From: Firmicutes bacterium UBA3914
GTDB lineage: Bacteria > Bacillota > Limnochordia > Darwinibacteriales > Darwinibacteriaceae
NCBI GenBank assembly: GCA_002391385.1
Contig: DGEY01000041.1
Location: forward strand, 11,056-21,993
DNA length: 10,938 nucleotides
Direction: 5' to 3'
In this document: positions 1 to 7,152 of the stretch, piece by piece
Position numbering within the stretch: position 1 is the first letter of the stretch
Layout of the letters: every line of letters starts with the position of its first letter
The notes under the pieces: model-generated
Database searches by the model: none
Seen by the model: only the letters and a program-made list of their open reading frames with translations
What the model was told of the DNA's origin: nothing
Program-made: the position numbers and the translations under genes

Positions 1-528
1 GCCATTATTGCCGGAACTCATACCACCATGATGGATCCTGTGGCCATCGCCGTTGTTGTGCCCAGGCCCGTTCATTTCATGGGCAAAGTGGAGCTGTTTA
101 GAAATCCCGTTCTGCGTTTTCTGTTCACGCGCCTGCATGGCTTTCCCGTGCGGCGGGGGCTGGCGGACAGGGAGGCCATCCGCACCGCGCAGGACAGGGT
201 CAAGGCAGGTCATGTGCTGGGCATCTTCCCCGAAGGCACCCGCAACACCACTGCCGAGGATCACCTGCCCCTGCAGGGGGGAGCCAGCCTGATTGCCATC
301 AAGACCGGCGCGCCCATCATTCCCGTGGTGATCTCTGGTTTTAAGCCCTTCAAGCTGCGCCAGCCTGTGCGGGTGGTCTTCGGCCGCCCCATTGACCTGG
401 GTGGCCCCCGCCGGGCGACAAAAGCTGATGTTTTGGAAGGAACAAAAGCGATTTCCGCCGAATTTAGTTACCTATTAAGCAGGAATAATCAAGGGAGCAG
501 AGAAATACAATCAGGGACGCTTGTTTAG
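1..528 (+). CDS. plsC: 1-acyl-sn-glycerol-3-phosphate acyltransferase (PlsC), 5' end missing
   Basis: The gene transfers an acyl group to position 2 of lysophosphatidic acid, giving phosphatidic acid at the inner face of the membrane. The frame is open from base 1, so the start and N-terminal part (probably some 30 residues) lie outside the window. The visible part has 175 codons. Acyltransferase motif I (HX4D) is at window codons 7-12 (H-T-T-M-M-D); the residue before His is Thr rather than the usual Asn. Motif III is F-P-E-G-T-R at codons 76-81, followed by the family's Q-G-G-A/hydrophobic stretch and an I-I-P-V-V-I strand (motif IV region). The last ~30 codons are less GC-rich than the rest, and the tail is rich in polar residues and unlike the conserved core. 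Only 38 bases separate it from ispH, so the two are probably co-transcribed. In related genomes this gene usually follows cmk, which would lie upstream of the window. Confidence is high for the family. Confidence 0.94.
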   Translation, partial: AIIAGTHTTMMDPVAIAVVVPRPVHFMGKVELFRNPVLRFLFTRLHGFPVRRGLADREAIRTAQDRVKAGHVLGIFPEGTRNTTAEDHLPLQGGASLIAIKTGAPIIPVVISGFKPFKLRQPVRVVFGRPIDLGGPRRATKADVLEGTKAISAEFSYLLSRNNQGSREIQSGTLV

Positions 529-536
529 AGTCCCTG
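512..536 (+). other. Hairpin spanning the plsC stop codon
   Basis: CAGGGAC (512-518) is a perfect 7-base inverted repeat of GTCCCTG (530-536), with an 11-base loop that contains the plsC TAG stop. It is followed only by TTTC, so the U-tract is too short for a convincing terminator. It could be an attenuator, an RNA processing or stability element between plsC and ispH, or chance. The helix is plain in the sequence; its role is unknown. Confidence 0.35.
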
Positions 537-566
537 TTTCGGAGGCATAATAAGGGAGGGGGAAGG

Positions 567-2855
567 GTGGAAATAGTATTGGCAGATGCCGCAGGCTTCT
601 GCTTTGGGGTCAAGCGAGCCTTAGACTTGACCACCAAGACTCGCAAAGAAGTCGACCCGGCCACTCCAATACACACTCTAGGTCCACTTATTCATAACCC
701 CCAGGTTGTGGCCCAGCTCGAGGCCGATGGCATAAGAGTTATGGACCGGCCTGGAGACGCCAGTTCAGGAGTAGTCATTGTCCGCTGTCATGGTGTTGCA
801 CCGCAGGTAATGGAAGAGCTGAAAGCACGGAACTTCCAGGTGGTTGATGCCACTTGTCCTTTTGTCCAGAAGTCCATGCGGTGGGCTAAACAGTTGAGCG
901 AAGAAGGGTATCAAGTCATTATTGTCGGTGACAGGTTTCATCCAGAAGTACAAGCCGTTTTGGGTTATGCCGGTGAAACTGCACTAGTTGTAAGTAACCC
1001 TCAAGAGATCCGCAAGCTGCCGATAGCAAGTCGCGTCGGTGTTATAGCACAAACAACTCAATCAGTCCAAAACTTCCAAGCTTGCGTCGAGGAACTGGTT
1101 GGGAAAGTGGAGGACCTGAAAGCCTTTGATACCATCTGTACTGCTACCGAACAGCGGCAGACGTCGGCACAGGAATTGGCCGCCAAAGTGGATGTTATGA
1201 TTGTTATTGGAGGTCGAAACAGCGCCAATACAAGGCGATTGGCGGAGATATGTGAGGAGCAGGGGACGGTCACGTATCATATAGAAACACCAGATGAGTT
1301 GCGGCGCCAGTGGTTTGCTGGCGTGCGACGGGCTGGGGTGACGGCCGGAGCCTCTACTCCAGATTGGTTAATTGAGGGGGTACTTGCAAGAATGAGCGAA
1401 TTTAGTGAAGAGAAAGGGACAGAAACCATGGAAGAGACAGTACAACCTGTCGAAGCAGAGCTGGAAGCATCCACAGCACAACCAGTGGAAGCACAGCCCG
1501 AGGAAACCACACCAGAACCGGCTGCAGCAGCGGAAGCGGCGGCAGAGGTCACCGAAGAGGCCACAGAGCCTTCTTCCCAGGAGGAAGCAGTGGAGCCGGC
1601 GCAGGAGGAGGCAGCGGAACCTACGGCCTCCGCAGCGGCAGAGGCTGAACAACCAGGCGAAGCCGCACCTGAAGAGGCGAAGCTAAATGAAGTCCAGATG
1701 AGCGAATATGATGTCCAGATGCCCACTCCCGGAGCCATCATCCAGGGTAAAGTGGTGCAGATTTCCAGTGATGAGGTCCTGGTGGACATCGACTATAAAT
1801 CTGAAGGACGCATTCCCCTAAGCGAACTCAGCTTCATCGCCAATGCCAATCCTGAGGACATCGTGAGCGTGGGCGATGAGATTCACGTTAAGGTCTTGAA
1901 GGTGGATGACACCGAAGGCAACGTGATTCTTTCCAAGAGACGGGCCGATGCCGACCTGTCTTGGGAAAGGCTAGAGAAGCTTTACGAAACAGGGGAAACC
2001 CTGGAAGCTAAGGTCATTCAGGTTGTCAAGGGCGGTCTGTTGGTCAACGTGGGCGTACGTGGCTTTATCCCTGCTAGTCATGTTTCCCGCGGTTTTGAGA
2101 ATAATCTAGAGAAATACGTTGGCCAGACCCTGGAGCTTAAGATCATCGAGCTGGACCGCTCCAAGAACAACGTGGTCTTCTCCCACAAGGTAGTACTGGA
2201 AGAGCGGCATGCCCGGGCCAAGGAAAAGGCCTTTGCCACCCTGGAACCTGGCATGAAGATTCCAGGTGTCGTCCGCCGGCTGACCGACTTCGGTGCCTTT
2301 GTGGATATCGGCGACGGCGTGGAAGGACTGCTGCATGTGTCTGAGATGGCCTACAGCAGGGTAAATCATCCTTCCGACGTGGTTGCTGAAGGCGATGAGA
2401 TCACGGTCATGGTCTTGGGCGTGGACAAGGAAAGGGAGCGCATCTCTCTCGGCTTGAAGCAGACCATTCCTGATCCCTGGACCACCGTGGGCGAGCGCTA
2501 CGCGGTTGGCCAAAAAGTAAGTGGGGAAGTCACCAGGGTGGTTGACTTCGGTGCCTTCGTCAAACTGGAGGACGGCATTGAAGGGCTGGTCCACATCAGC
2601 GAGCTCTCCCACAAACATGTGGCCAAGGCCGAAGATGTGGTTAAGCCGGGCGATCAGGTGGAGGTCAAGGTGATCAGTGTAGATCCCGAGGCCCGCCGCA
2701 TTGGCCTGAGCATTAAGGAGCTGGAGCCCAAGCCGCAGCCCCAGCCCAAGGCCAAACAGGCCCAACCCAGTGTGATGGAAAGCAGCGATCAGGAACTGAC
2801 AACCAATATTGGCGACATGTTTGGGGATCTGTTCAAAGACGATCTGCTGCAGTAA
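567..2855 (+). CDS. ispH: Bifunctional 4-hydroxy-3-methylbut-2-enyl diphosphate reductase / ribosomal protein S1
   Basis: This 762-residue fusion joins the last enzyme of the MEP isoprenoid pathway (HMBPP to IPP and DMAPP, iron-sulfur dependent) to an S1 RNA-binding protein. Start is GTG with a G-rich ribosome-binding site (AGGGAGGGGGA) just upstream. Residues 1-~280 are IspH: iron-sulfur cysteines C12 (GFCFGV), C97 (DATCPFV) and C191, with active-site candidates H43, H75, H125/E127, T163-T164, S219/N221 and S263. Residues ~285-378 form a Glu/Ala/Pro-rich, probably disordered linker with imperfect repeats such as QPVEA. Residues ~387-720 hold four S1 motifs (about 389-458, 474-541, 561-631 and 648-718); the last two share the DFGAFV signature. 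The tail is Pro/Gln/Lys-rich and then acidic. Such fusions are known in Clostridia. The IspH half is less GC-rich than the S1 half, with more ATA, CAA and TCA codons. The gene ends at a strong terminator. Confidence 0.98.
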   Translation: MEIVLADAAGFCFGVKRALDLTTKTRKEVDPATPIHTLGPLIHNPQVVAQLEADGIRVMDRPGDASSGVVIVRCHGVAPQVMEELKARNFQVVDATCPFVQKSMRWAKQLSEEGYQVIIVGDRFHPEVQAVLGYAGETALVVSNPQEIRKLPIASRVGVIAQTTQSVQNFQACVEELVGKVEDLKAFDTICTATEQRQTSAQELAAKVDVMIVIGGRNSANTRRLAEICEEQGTVTYHIETPDELRRQWFAGVRRAGVTAGASTPDWLIEGVLARMSEFSEEKGTETMEETVQPVEAELEASTAQPVEAQPEETTPEPAAAAEAAAEVTEEATEPSSQEEAVEPAQEEAAEPTASAAAEAEQPGEAAPEEAKLNEVQMSEYDVQMPTPGAIIQGKVVQISSDEVLVDIDYKSEGRIPLSELSFIANANPEDIVSVGDEIHVKVLKVDDTEGNVILSKRRADADLSWERLEKLYETGETLEAKVIQVVKGGLLVNVGVRGFIPASHVSRGFENNLEKYVGQTLELKIIELDRSKNNVVFSHKVVLEERHARAKEKAFATLEPGMKIPGVVRRLTDFGAFVDIGDGVEGLLHVSEMAYSRVNHPSDVVAEGDEITVMVLGVDKERERISLGLKQTIPDPWTTVGERYAVGQKVSGEVTRVVDFGAFVKLEDGIEGLVHISELSHKHVAKAEDVVKPGDQVEVKVISVDPEARRIGLSIKELEPKPQPQPKAKQAQPSVMESSDQELTTNIGDMFGDLFKDDLLQ

Positions 2856-2866
2856 CTCAAGCTCGC

Positions 2867-2901
2867 AAAATCCTGTAGGCTGAAGCCTGCAGGATTTTTT
2901 T
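2867..2901 (+). terminator. Intrinsic terminator after ispH-S1
   Basis: A 14-base stem (2867-2880 with 2885-2898) contains a single U.G wobble and closes on a UGAA tetraloop. The T-run at 2895-2901 forms the end of the stem and the tail. It lies 11 bases after the TAA stop and separates the ispH-S1 unit from the sporulation cassette downstream. Confidence 0.92.
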
Positions 2902-2904
2902 ATG

Positions 2905-2912
2905 GATACACT
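2905..2912 (+). promoter_or_regulatory. Possible sporulation sigma (SigE/SigK-like) -10 element
   Basis: GATACACTA lies just after the terminator and about 57 bases before the first gene of the DUF1614/SpoIIP/YIEGIA cassette. It matches 6 of 7 fixed positions of the SigE -10 consensus CATACAnT, and all but the first of the SigK -10 consensus CATAnnnTA. No good -35 box is seen at the expected distance, where the terminator lies. A promoter is expected in this gap because of the terminator, but this exact site is weakly supported. Confidence 0.3.
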
Positions 2913-2968
2913 ACCTTCAGCAGGGAACACTAGAGGCAGGCGTTTCAAACAACCGGGGAGGGATCTGC

Positions 2969-3595
2969 ATGCCCGTGGGAACTGTCCTGCTTTTGGTGGT
3001 GGCCGCCTTGATCTATTTCGGCGTCGGCCAGCGCCTGCTGGACCGCATGCGCCTAACAGATACCCAGGCACTGATTGCCATCGCCTTAATGATCGGAGGA
3101 AGCTTCATCACCCTGCCGCTGCGCACCGGCCGCACCACGGTGGGCATCAACCTGGGCGGCGGCTTAGTTCCCCTGGGCCTGGTGGTCTATCTGCTGATTC
3201 GGGCAGATACGGCCCGGGAGAGGGTGCGCTCCCTTGTGGCCGCATTAGTGACCGGCGGGGTGGTCTATGGGATAAGCCAGTTCACCGACTTTGACCCCTC
3301 CAGCCCCTACCTCTTCATCGATCCCCTGTGGCTGTTCAGCATCGTTGCAGGCATTGTAGGCTACTTAGCAGGCCGCTCCCGCAGGGCCTCCTTCATCGCG
3401 GGCGTTTTGGGGCTTTTTGCCGTGGATTTGGTCCACTTCGCCCAGGCTCTTCTGTCCAACATGCCCACCCGCGTCGTCTTGGGAGGTGCCGGAGTGTTCG
3501 ATGCCCTGATCGTCTCCGGGCTGATCGCCGTGGGCTTGGCTGAGTTTGTAGGCGAGACCAGGGAGCGCCTGCAAGAGGGGGGTGAAGAGCTGTGA
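2969..3595 (+). CDS. DUF1614-like polytopic membrane protein
   Basis: The 208-residue protein is almost entirely hydrophobic. About seven membrane segments are visible, near residues 4-20, 34-52, 62-77, 86-104, 119-136, 140-161 and 169-194, ending in a charged cytosolic tail (ETRERLQEGGEEL). The length, a Gly-rich stretch in segment 3 (GINLGGGLVPLG) and an Asp-containing helix (AVDLVHFAQ) recall the uncharacterised DUF1614 family; this assignment is from memory, not a search. The ATG has a good GGGGAGGG ribosome-binding site about 6 bases upstream. It is the first gene of a coupled cassette and shares a GTGA overlap with the SpoIIP-family gene, so it probably acts in the same membrane during sporulation. 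It could be a transporter, scaffold or membrane anchor for the hydrolase; nothing in the sequence shows catalysis. Confidence 0.8.
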   Translation: MPVGTVLLLVVAALIYFGVGQRLLDRMRLTDTQALIAIALMIGGSFITLPLRTGRTTVGINLGGGLVPLGLVVYLLIRADTARERVRSLVAALVTGGVVYGISQFTDFDPSSPYLFIDPLWLFSIVAGIVGYLAGRSRRASFIAGVLGLFAVDLVHFAQALLSNMPTRVVLGGAGVFDALIVSGLIAVGLAEFVGETRERLQEGGEEL

Positions 3596-4674
3596 GAGTG
3601 GGAATGCGCTTAGCTTTGGCCCTGCTGGCGTTCTGCCTTCTCATCGCTTTCCCCGAGGTTACCAAGGCGGATGAAAGAAGGGATGGGGGCTACTTCACCC
3701 TCCGGGATGAATCCGGGGAAATGATCACCATGACCGCCAGGGAACTGGATCCGGGCGATCAGTACATCGCCGGGGACAACCGCCTGTTTGAAGTGGTGCG
3801 CACCGAGGGGGACGAAGTGCTGGTGCGGTTTGTGGAAACGGTGGAACTGCCCGATGTGAGCGGCGAACTCCTGGGGGCACAGGTGGCCCAGGCCGAAGAA
3901 GGGGGAGGTGTGGTGGGCATCTACCACACCCACAACGATGAATCCTATGTACCCACCAGCGGAACTGAATCCCGGGATGATGGGCGGGGCGATGTCCTGG
4001 AAGTGGGTAAGACCCTGGCCAGCGGCTTAGAAGAGCAGGGGCTCACCGTGTACTGGTCCGATAACAGCCATATTCCCCACGACGGCCAGGCTTACATACG
4101 CTCCCGGCGCACCGCGGTGGAGCTGCTGCAAAACGAGCCCGATACCCTCATCGACGTCCACAGGGACGCCACCCCGCCTGAAGTCTATGAAACGGAAGTT
4201 GAGGGTGTCCCCGCAACCAAGGTGCGCCTGGTGGTGGGCCGGCAGAACCAGAACCGGGAAGCGAACCTGGAATACGCGAAACGGTTGAAGGCGGTGGCGG
4301 ATCAGCTCTACCCGGGCCTGGTCGAGGGAATCTTCGATGCGAAAGGCAACTACAACCAAGATCTCGGCCCCAAAACCATCCTCTTGGAGTTCGGAGCCCA
4401 CACCAACCGTCTGGATCACGCCAAGCAGGCAGCGGAATTCTTCGCCAAGGTGATCCCCGCTGCCGCAGGACTTACCCCCAGCAGTAAACAGGCGGCTGAG
4501 GAGCAGATCAGCGGTGGAGCGAGCCGTTCGCTGGTTTGGACGGTGCTCATCGTGGGGGCAGTGGGCGGGGCCTTTCTCCTGATCAGCCGGGGGAAGATCG
4601 GGTCCCTCGCAGGCTTTTTCCGCAGGGAAGCGGGCCTTGGGGAAAGGGATCCGGAGACGGATGATGACCGGTGA
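3592..4674 (+). CDS. spoIIP: SpoIIP-family peptidoglycan amidase/endopeptidase
   Basis: SpoIIP proteins cleave stem peptides and crosslinks in septal peptidoglycan and help drive engulfment of the forespore. The 360 residues show an N-terminal signal sequence or anchor (about 1-26, ending in TKA), a short exported domain (about 27-105), then the SpoIIP catalytic domain (about 106-290). Metal or active-site candidates are in the H-T-H-N-D-E-S-Y block (H112, H114, E117), the D-V-H-R-D block (H190, D192), the V-G-R-Q-N-Q-N block (215-221), the Y-N-Q-D-L block (254-258) and L-E-F-G (E266). A second membrane segment at about 313-331 is followed by a basic then acidic tail. A C-terminal membrane anchor is not a feature I associate with B. 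subtilis SpoIIP, which has an N-terminal one. The start GTG overlaps the previous stop (GTGA); an in-frame ATG 12 bases further in is an alternative. It may be a paralogue rather than the main engulfment SpoIIP. Confidence 0.92.
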   Translation: MRVGMRLALALLAFCLLIAFPEVTKADERRDGGYFTLRDESGEMITMTARELDPGDQYIAGDNRLFEVVRTEGDEVLVRFVETVELPDVSGELLGAQVAQAEEGGGVVGIYHTHNDESYVPTSGTESRDDGRGDVLEVGKTLASGLEEQGLTVYWSDNSHIPHDGQAYIRSRRTAVELLQNEPDTLIDVHRDATPPEVYETEVEGVPATKVRLVVGRQNQNREANLEYAKRLKAVADQLYPGLVEGIFDAKGNYNQDLGPKTILLEFGAHTNRLDHAKQAAEFFAKVIPAAAGLTPSSKQAAEEQISGGASRSLVWTVLIVGAVGGAFLLISRGKIGSLAGFFRREAGLGERDPETDDDR

Positions 4675-5573
4675 GCCACATCCCCAATTTGATCCTGGCC
4701 ACCTTGGCGGGCTTTTTAGCCCGCCTCTACATGCTGCGCCGGGATTACAGACAGTATCCCAGCTACCCCCAAGGCTGGGCAGTGCACCTGTTTGTGGGTT
4801 TCATCGGTGCCGCCATTGGAGCAGTGGTGGTGCCCGCGGTTTTGGACAAGGAGTGGGCCGCGGTTTCTTTCTTGATTCTGGCTGCTTCGCAGTTCAGGGA
4901 GGTGCGCAGTGTTGAGCGGGAAACCCTCCGGGCCATGGAAGCCACAGAGCTGGTCAAGCGCGGCACCGCCTACATCGAAGGCATCGCCCGAGTGTTTGAA
5001 GCCCGCAACTACCTGTCCATCTGGGTGGCTCTGGTGGTGGCGGCAGCTGCTGAACTGGGGCCTGGATCCCTGTGGGGCAAGGCTGCTGTCTGCGCCCTGG
5101 TGGGGGCCGCGGCCACCTGGCTTTTAAGCGGCCTCATGAAGGGGCAAAAGGTGGGGGATATTGCCGGGGTGGAACTGGCGGAGATCCAATTTGACCAGGC
5201 CCTGCTCAGGGTCGAAGAGACAGTAATGATGAACGTGGGTTTGGAAACGGCCCGGGCCGTTTACCGGGAGCGGGGCTTGGCGGCCAAGATTATCCCCAGT
5301 GGTCCCAACGCCAAGGCCACCTTGGCCAATCTGGGGCAGATGCAGGCCATCGCCCATGACGTCTCCGCGATGATCGGGGTGTATATGGACGTGGGGGAGC
5401 AGGAGTTCATCCCCATGGTGCGGAGAAACCCCTCCAGCGGCTGCCTGTACCTGGTGATGGTGCCTTCCGAGGCTGATCAGGATGCCTTTCTCACGGCGGT
5501 ACGGCGGGTGCCCGTGTTGGAGGGGGCGGTGCGCAAACCGTTAACCTCGGTGGCGGGAAAAATGATGGATTGA
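4671..5573 (+). CDS. YIEGIA-family sporulation membrane protein
   Basis: The 300-residue protein carries the literal motif Y-I-E-G-I-A at residues 101-106, which names the family (Pfam YIEGIA; YphB of B. subtilis is the member I recall). About five membrane segments are visible near residues 4-19, 37-57, 62-73, 114-128 and 137-154. A soluble domain of about 140 residues follows, without a motif I recognise. The YIEGIA motif sits in the loop between the third and fourth segments. The family is found in endospore formers and its biochemical role is, to my knowledge, unresolved. The GTG start lies inside the stop of the SpoIIP-family gene (GTGA), so translation is probably coupled. The gene sits close upstream of der, as in other spore formers. 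The call is strong for family, none for activity. Confidence 0.92.
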   Translation: MSHIPNLILATLAGFLARLYMLRRDYRQYPSYPQGWAVHLFVGFIGAAIGAVVVPAVLDKEWAAVSFLILAASQFREVRSVERETLRAMEATELVKRGTAYIEGIARVFEARNYLSIWVALVVAAAAELGPGSLWGKAAVCALVGAAATWLLSGLMKGQKVGDIAGVELAEIQFDQALLRVEETVMMNVGLETARAVYRERGLAAKIIPSGPNAKATLANLGQMQAIAHDVSAMIGVYMDVGEQEFIPMVRRNPSSGCLYLVMVPSEADQDAFLTAVRRVPVLEGAVRKPLTSVAGKMMD

Positions 5574-5584
5574 GGGGGAGCAAG

Positions 5585-5761
5585 GTGAAACTGATCTTAG
5601 CGGTGGTGGCCAGCGACCACACCCAGGTGGGGGGTGGAGCCCCCATCTTCTACGCGTCCAGCCCGGAGCAGAGGGCGGAATTGGCCCTGCTCATCGCCAA
5701 AGTGTTGGGTGCCGCGGTCCACGATCTGCACAATGGAGTTCTGGTGGTGGTGCAGCATTAA
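5585..5761 (+). CDS. Small YIEGIA-associated protein (58 residues)
   Basis: A short open frame follows the YIEGIA gene directly. The GTG at 5585 is preferred because GGGGGAG (5574-5580) sits just upstream; a TTG at 5570 that overlaps the YIEGIA stop would add five residues. The protein reads V-K-L-I-L-A-V-V-A-S-D at its start, then a Gly-rich turn with A-P-I-F-Y-A, a predicted helix (S-P-E-Q-R-A-E-L onward) and a final strand ending V-L-V-V-V-Q-H. This suggests a small soluble alpha/beta protein rather than a membrane peptide. Its position and form match a small family annotated, as I remember it, as a capping-complex subunit for YIEGIA; that name was not checked. It probably binds the cytosolic part of the YIEGIA protein. 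The gap to der is 77 bases. Confidence 0.75.
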   Translation: MKLILAVVASDHTQVGGGAPIFYASSPEQRAELALLIAKVLGAAVHDLHNGVLVVVQH

Positions 5762-5838
5762 GGGCAGAGAGGAGGAATTGCCCGGCAGATAGCGAAGAAT
5801 CCATATCTAGGATCGAACGCTGTTGAGGAGAGGTATGG

Positions 5839-7152
5839 ATGACTAGACCAATCGTGGCCATTGTGGGCCGGCCCAACGTGGGCAAAAGCACTCTTTTCAA
5901 CCGTATTACCGGCGAAAGGACCGCCATTGTGGAGGGGCAGCCGGGGGTGACCCGTGACCGCATCTACGGGGATGCCCACTGGCTGAACACCTACTTCACA
6001 GTGATAGATACGGGTGGAATAGACTGGGAAGAGGACGTGATAACAAGGCAGGTCAGGCAGCAGGCCCTGCTGGCTGTGGAAGAGGCAGATGTGATTATCT
6101 TCATGGTGGATGGGCGGTCAGGCCTAACGGGAGTGGACGAGGAGATCGCCGACATCCTCAGGCGCAGCAGCAAACCGGTGATTCTCTGTGTTAATAAAGT
6201 GGAGTCCACAGAGCAAGCCTGGGAGGCGTCTGTGGATTTTTATTCCCTCGGTTTAGGGGATCCCATCCTGATCTCCGCCGAGCACGGGCGCAATGTGGGC
6301 GACCTTTTGGATGCGGTGGTGGCCCATTTCCCCGAAGATGCCCAGCTGGAAGAGGATGATTATCTGAAGATCGCCATCGTGGGGCGGCCCAATGTGGGCA
6401 AGTCTTCCCTGGTGAACAAGATCCTCGGGGAAGAGCGGGTGATCGTCACCGATATCCCCGGCACAACCAGGGATGCCATTGACACGCACTGCACCTTCCA
6501 GGGTCAGAAACTCACCTTGATTGACACAGCGGGTCTGCGCCGCAAGAGCAAAGTGGAAGAGAGTGTGGAATATTATAGTGTGATCAGGACCCTCAGGGCC
6601 GTGGAACGCTCGGACCTCACCATTGTCATGCTGGACGGCACCGAGGGCCTCACCGAGCAGGATAAGCGGATCGCTGGTTATGCCCACGAAAAGGGCCGGG
6701 GCATCATCCTGGCGGTGAACAAGTGGGATTTGGTACCCAAGGAAACCAACACCATGCGCGATTATGAAGCCGCGATCAGGGAGGAGCTGCAGTTTTTACA
6801 CTACGCGCCCATGGTCTTCATCTCAGCCCAGACCGGTCAGCGCATTCACAAGCTTTTGGAGCTCTGCCTAGCGGTGAATGAGGCGAGGAATATGCGCCTT
6901 TCCACCGGGCGGGTCAACCAGATCATCCAGGATGCGGTGGCCATGAACCAGCCTCCCAGCGACAAAGGGGTTCCCCTGAAGATCTTCTACGGATCGCAGG
7001 TGCAGGTCAAGCCCCCGGTGTTTGTGCTCCACGTGAACCGGAAGGATCTGCTGCACTTTTCCTATGCCCGCTACCTGGAAAACCGCATCCGCGAGGAGTA
7101 TGACTTCATGGGTACCCCGATCATGATTGTGGCTAAGGAGAGGGAAGAATGA
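5839..7152 (+). CDS. der: Ribosome biogenesis GTPase Der (EngA)
   Basis: Der is an essential GTPase with two tandem G domains that helps mature the 50S subunit. The 437 residues match the family length. G domain 1 has the P-loop G-R-P-N-V-G-K-S-T (10-18), switch region P-G-V-T-R-D (35-40), D-T-G-G (57-60) and N-K-V-E (119-122). G domain 2 has G-R-P-N-V-G-K-S-S (182-190), P-G-T-T-R-D (207-212), D-T-A-G (229-232) and N-K-W-D (294-297). The C-terminal KH-like domain covers about 350-437. The ATG at 5839 has GAGGAGAGG upstream; the nearer ATG at 5835 runs into a stop after three codons. The stop overlaps the plsY start as ATGA, giving translational coupling. Nothing is unusual in the protein. Confidence 0.99.
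   Translation: MTRPIVAIVGRPNVGKSTLFNRITGERTAIVEGQPGVTRDRIYGDAHWLNTYFTVIDTGGIDWEEDVITRQVRQQALLAVEEADVIIFMVDGRSGLTGVDEEIADILRRSSKPVILCVNKVESTEQAWEASVDFYSLGLGDPILISAEHGRNVGDLLDAVVAHFPEDAQLEEDDYLKIAIVGRPNVGKSSLVNKILGEERVIVTDIPGTTRDAIDTHCTFQGQKLTLIDTAGLRRKSKVEESVEYYSVIRTLRAVERSDLTIVMLDGTEGLTEQDKRIAGYAHEKGRGIILAVNKWDLVPKETNTMRDYEAAIREELQFLHYAPMVFISAQTGQRIHKLLELCLAVNEARNMRLSTGRVNQIIQDAVAMNQPPSDKGVPLKIFYGSQVQVKPPVFVLHVNRKDLLHFSYARYLENRIREEYDFMGTPIMIVAKEREE

Noticed and set aside
1405..1686. Alternative plus-strand frame (93 codons) and minus-strand frame in the ispH-S1 linker
   Set aside because: They arise from the repetitive GAA/GCA-rich linker and give Lys/Arg/Gln-rich or Ser/Ala-rich low-complexity products without a ribosome-binding site.
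1441..1690. Repetitive sequence in the fusion linker as a possible tandem repeat or mobile insertion
   Set aside because: The repeats are short and imperfect (QPVEA, EEA and EP units), stay in frame, and fit a flexible acidic linker of the kind seen in S1 fusions.
2106..3071. Long open frame on the minus strand (321 codons) across the S1 half of the fusion and the gap after it
   Set aside because: It lies opposite strongly conserved S1 domains and runs through a clear terminator. Its translation has no recognisable motif, and long antisense frames are common in GC-rich genes.
5762..5838. Promoter or terminator between the small gene and der
   Set aside because: No stem-loop with a T-run and no convincing promoter pair were found in these 77 bases; der may simply be co-transcribed with the cassette.
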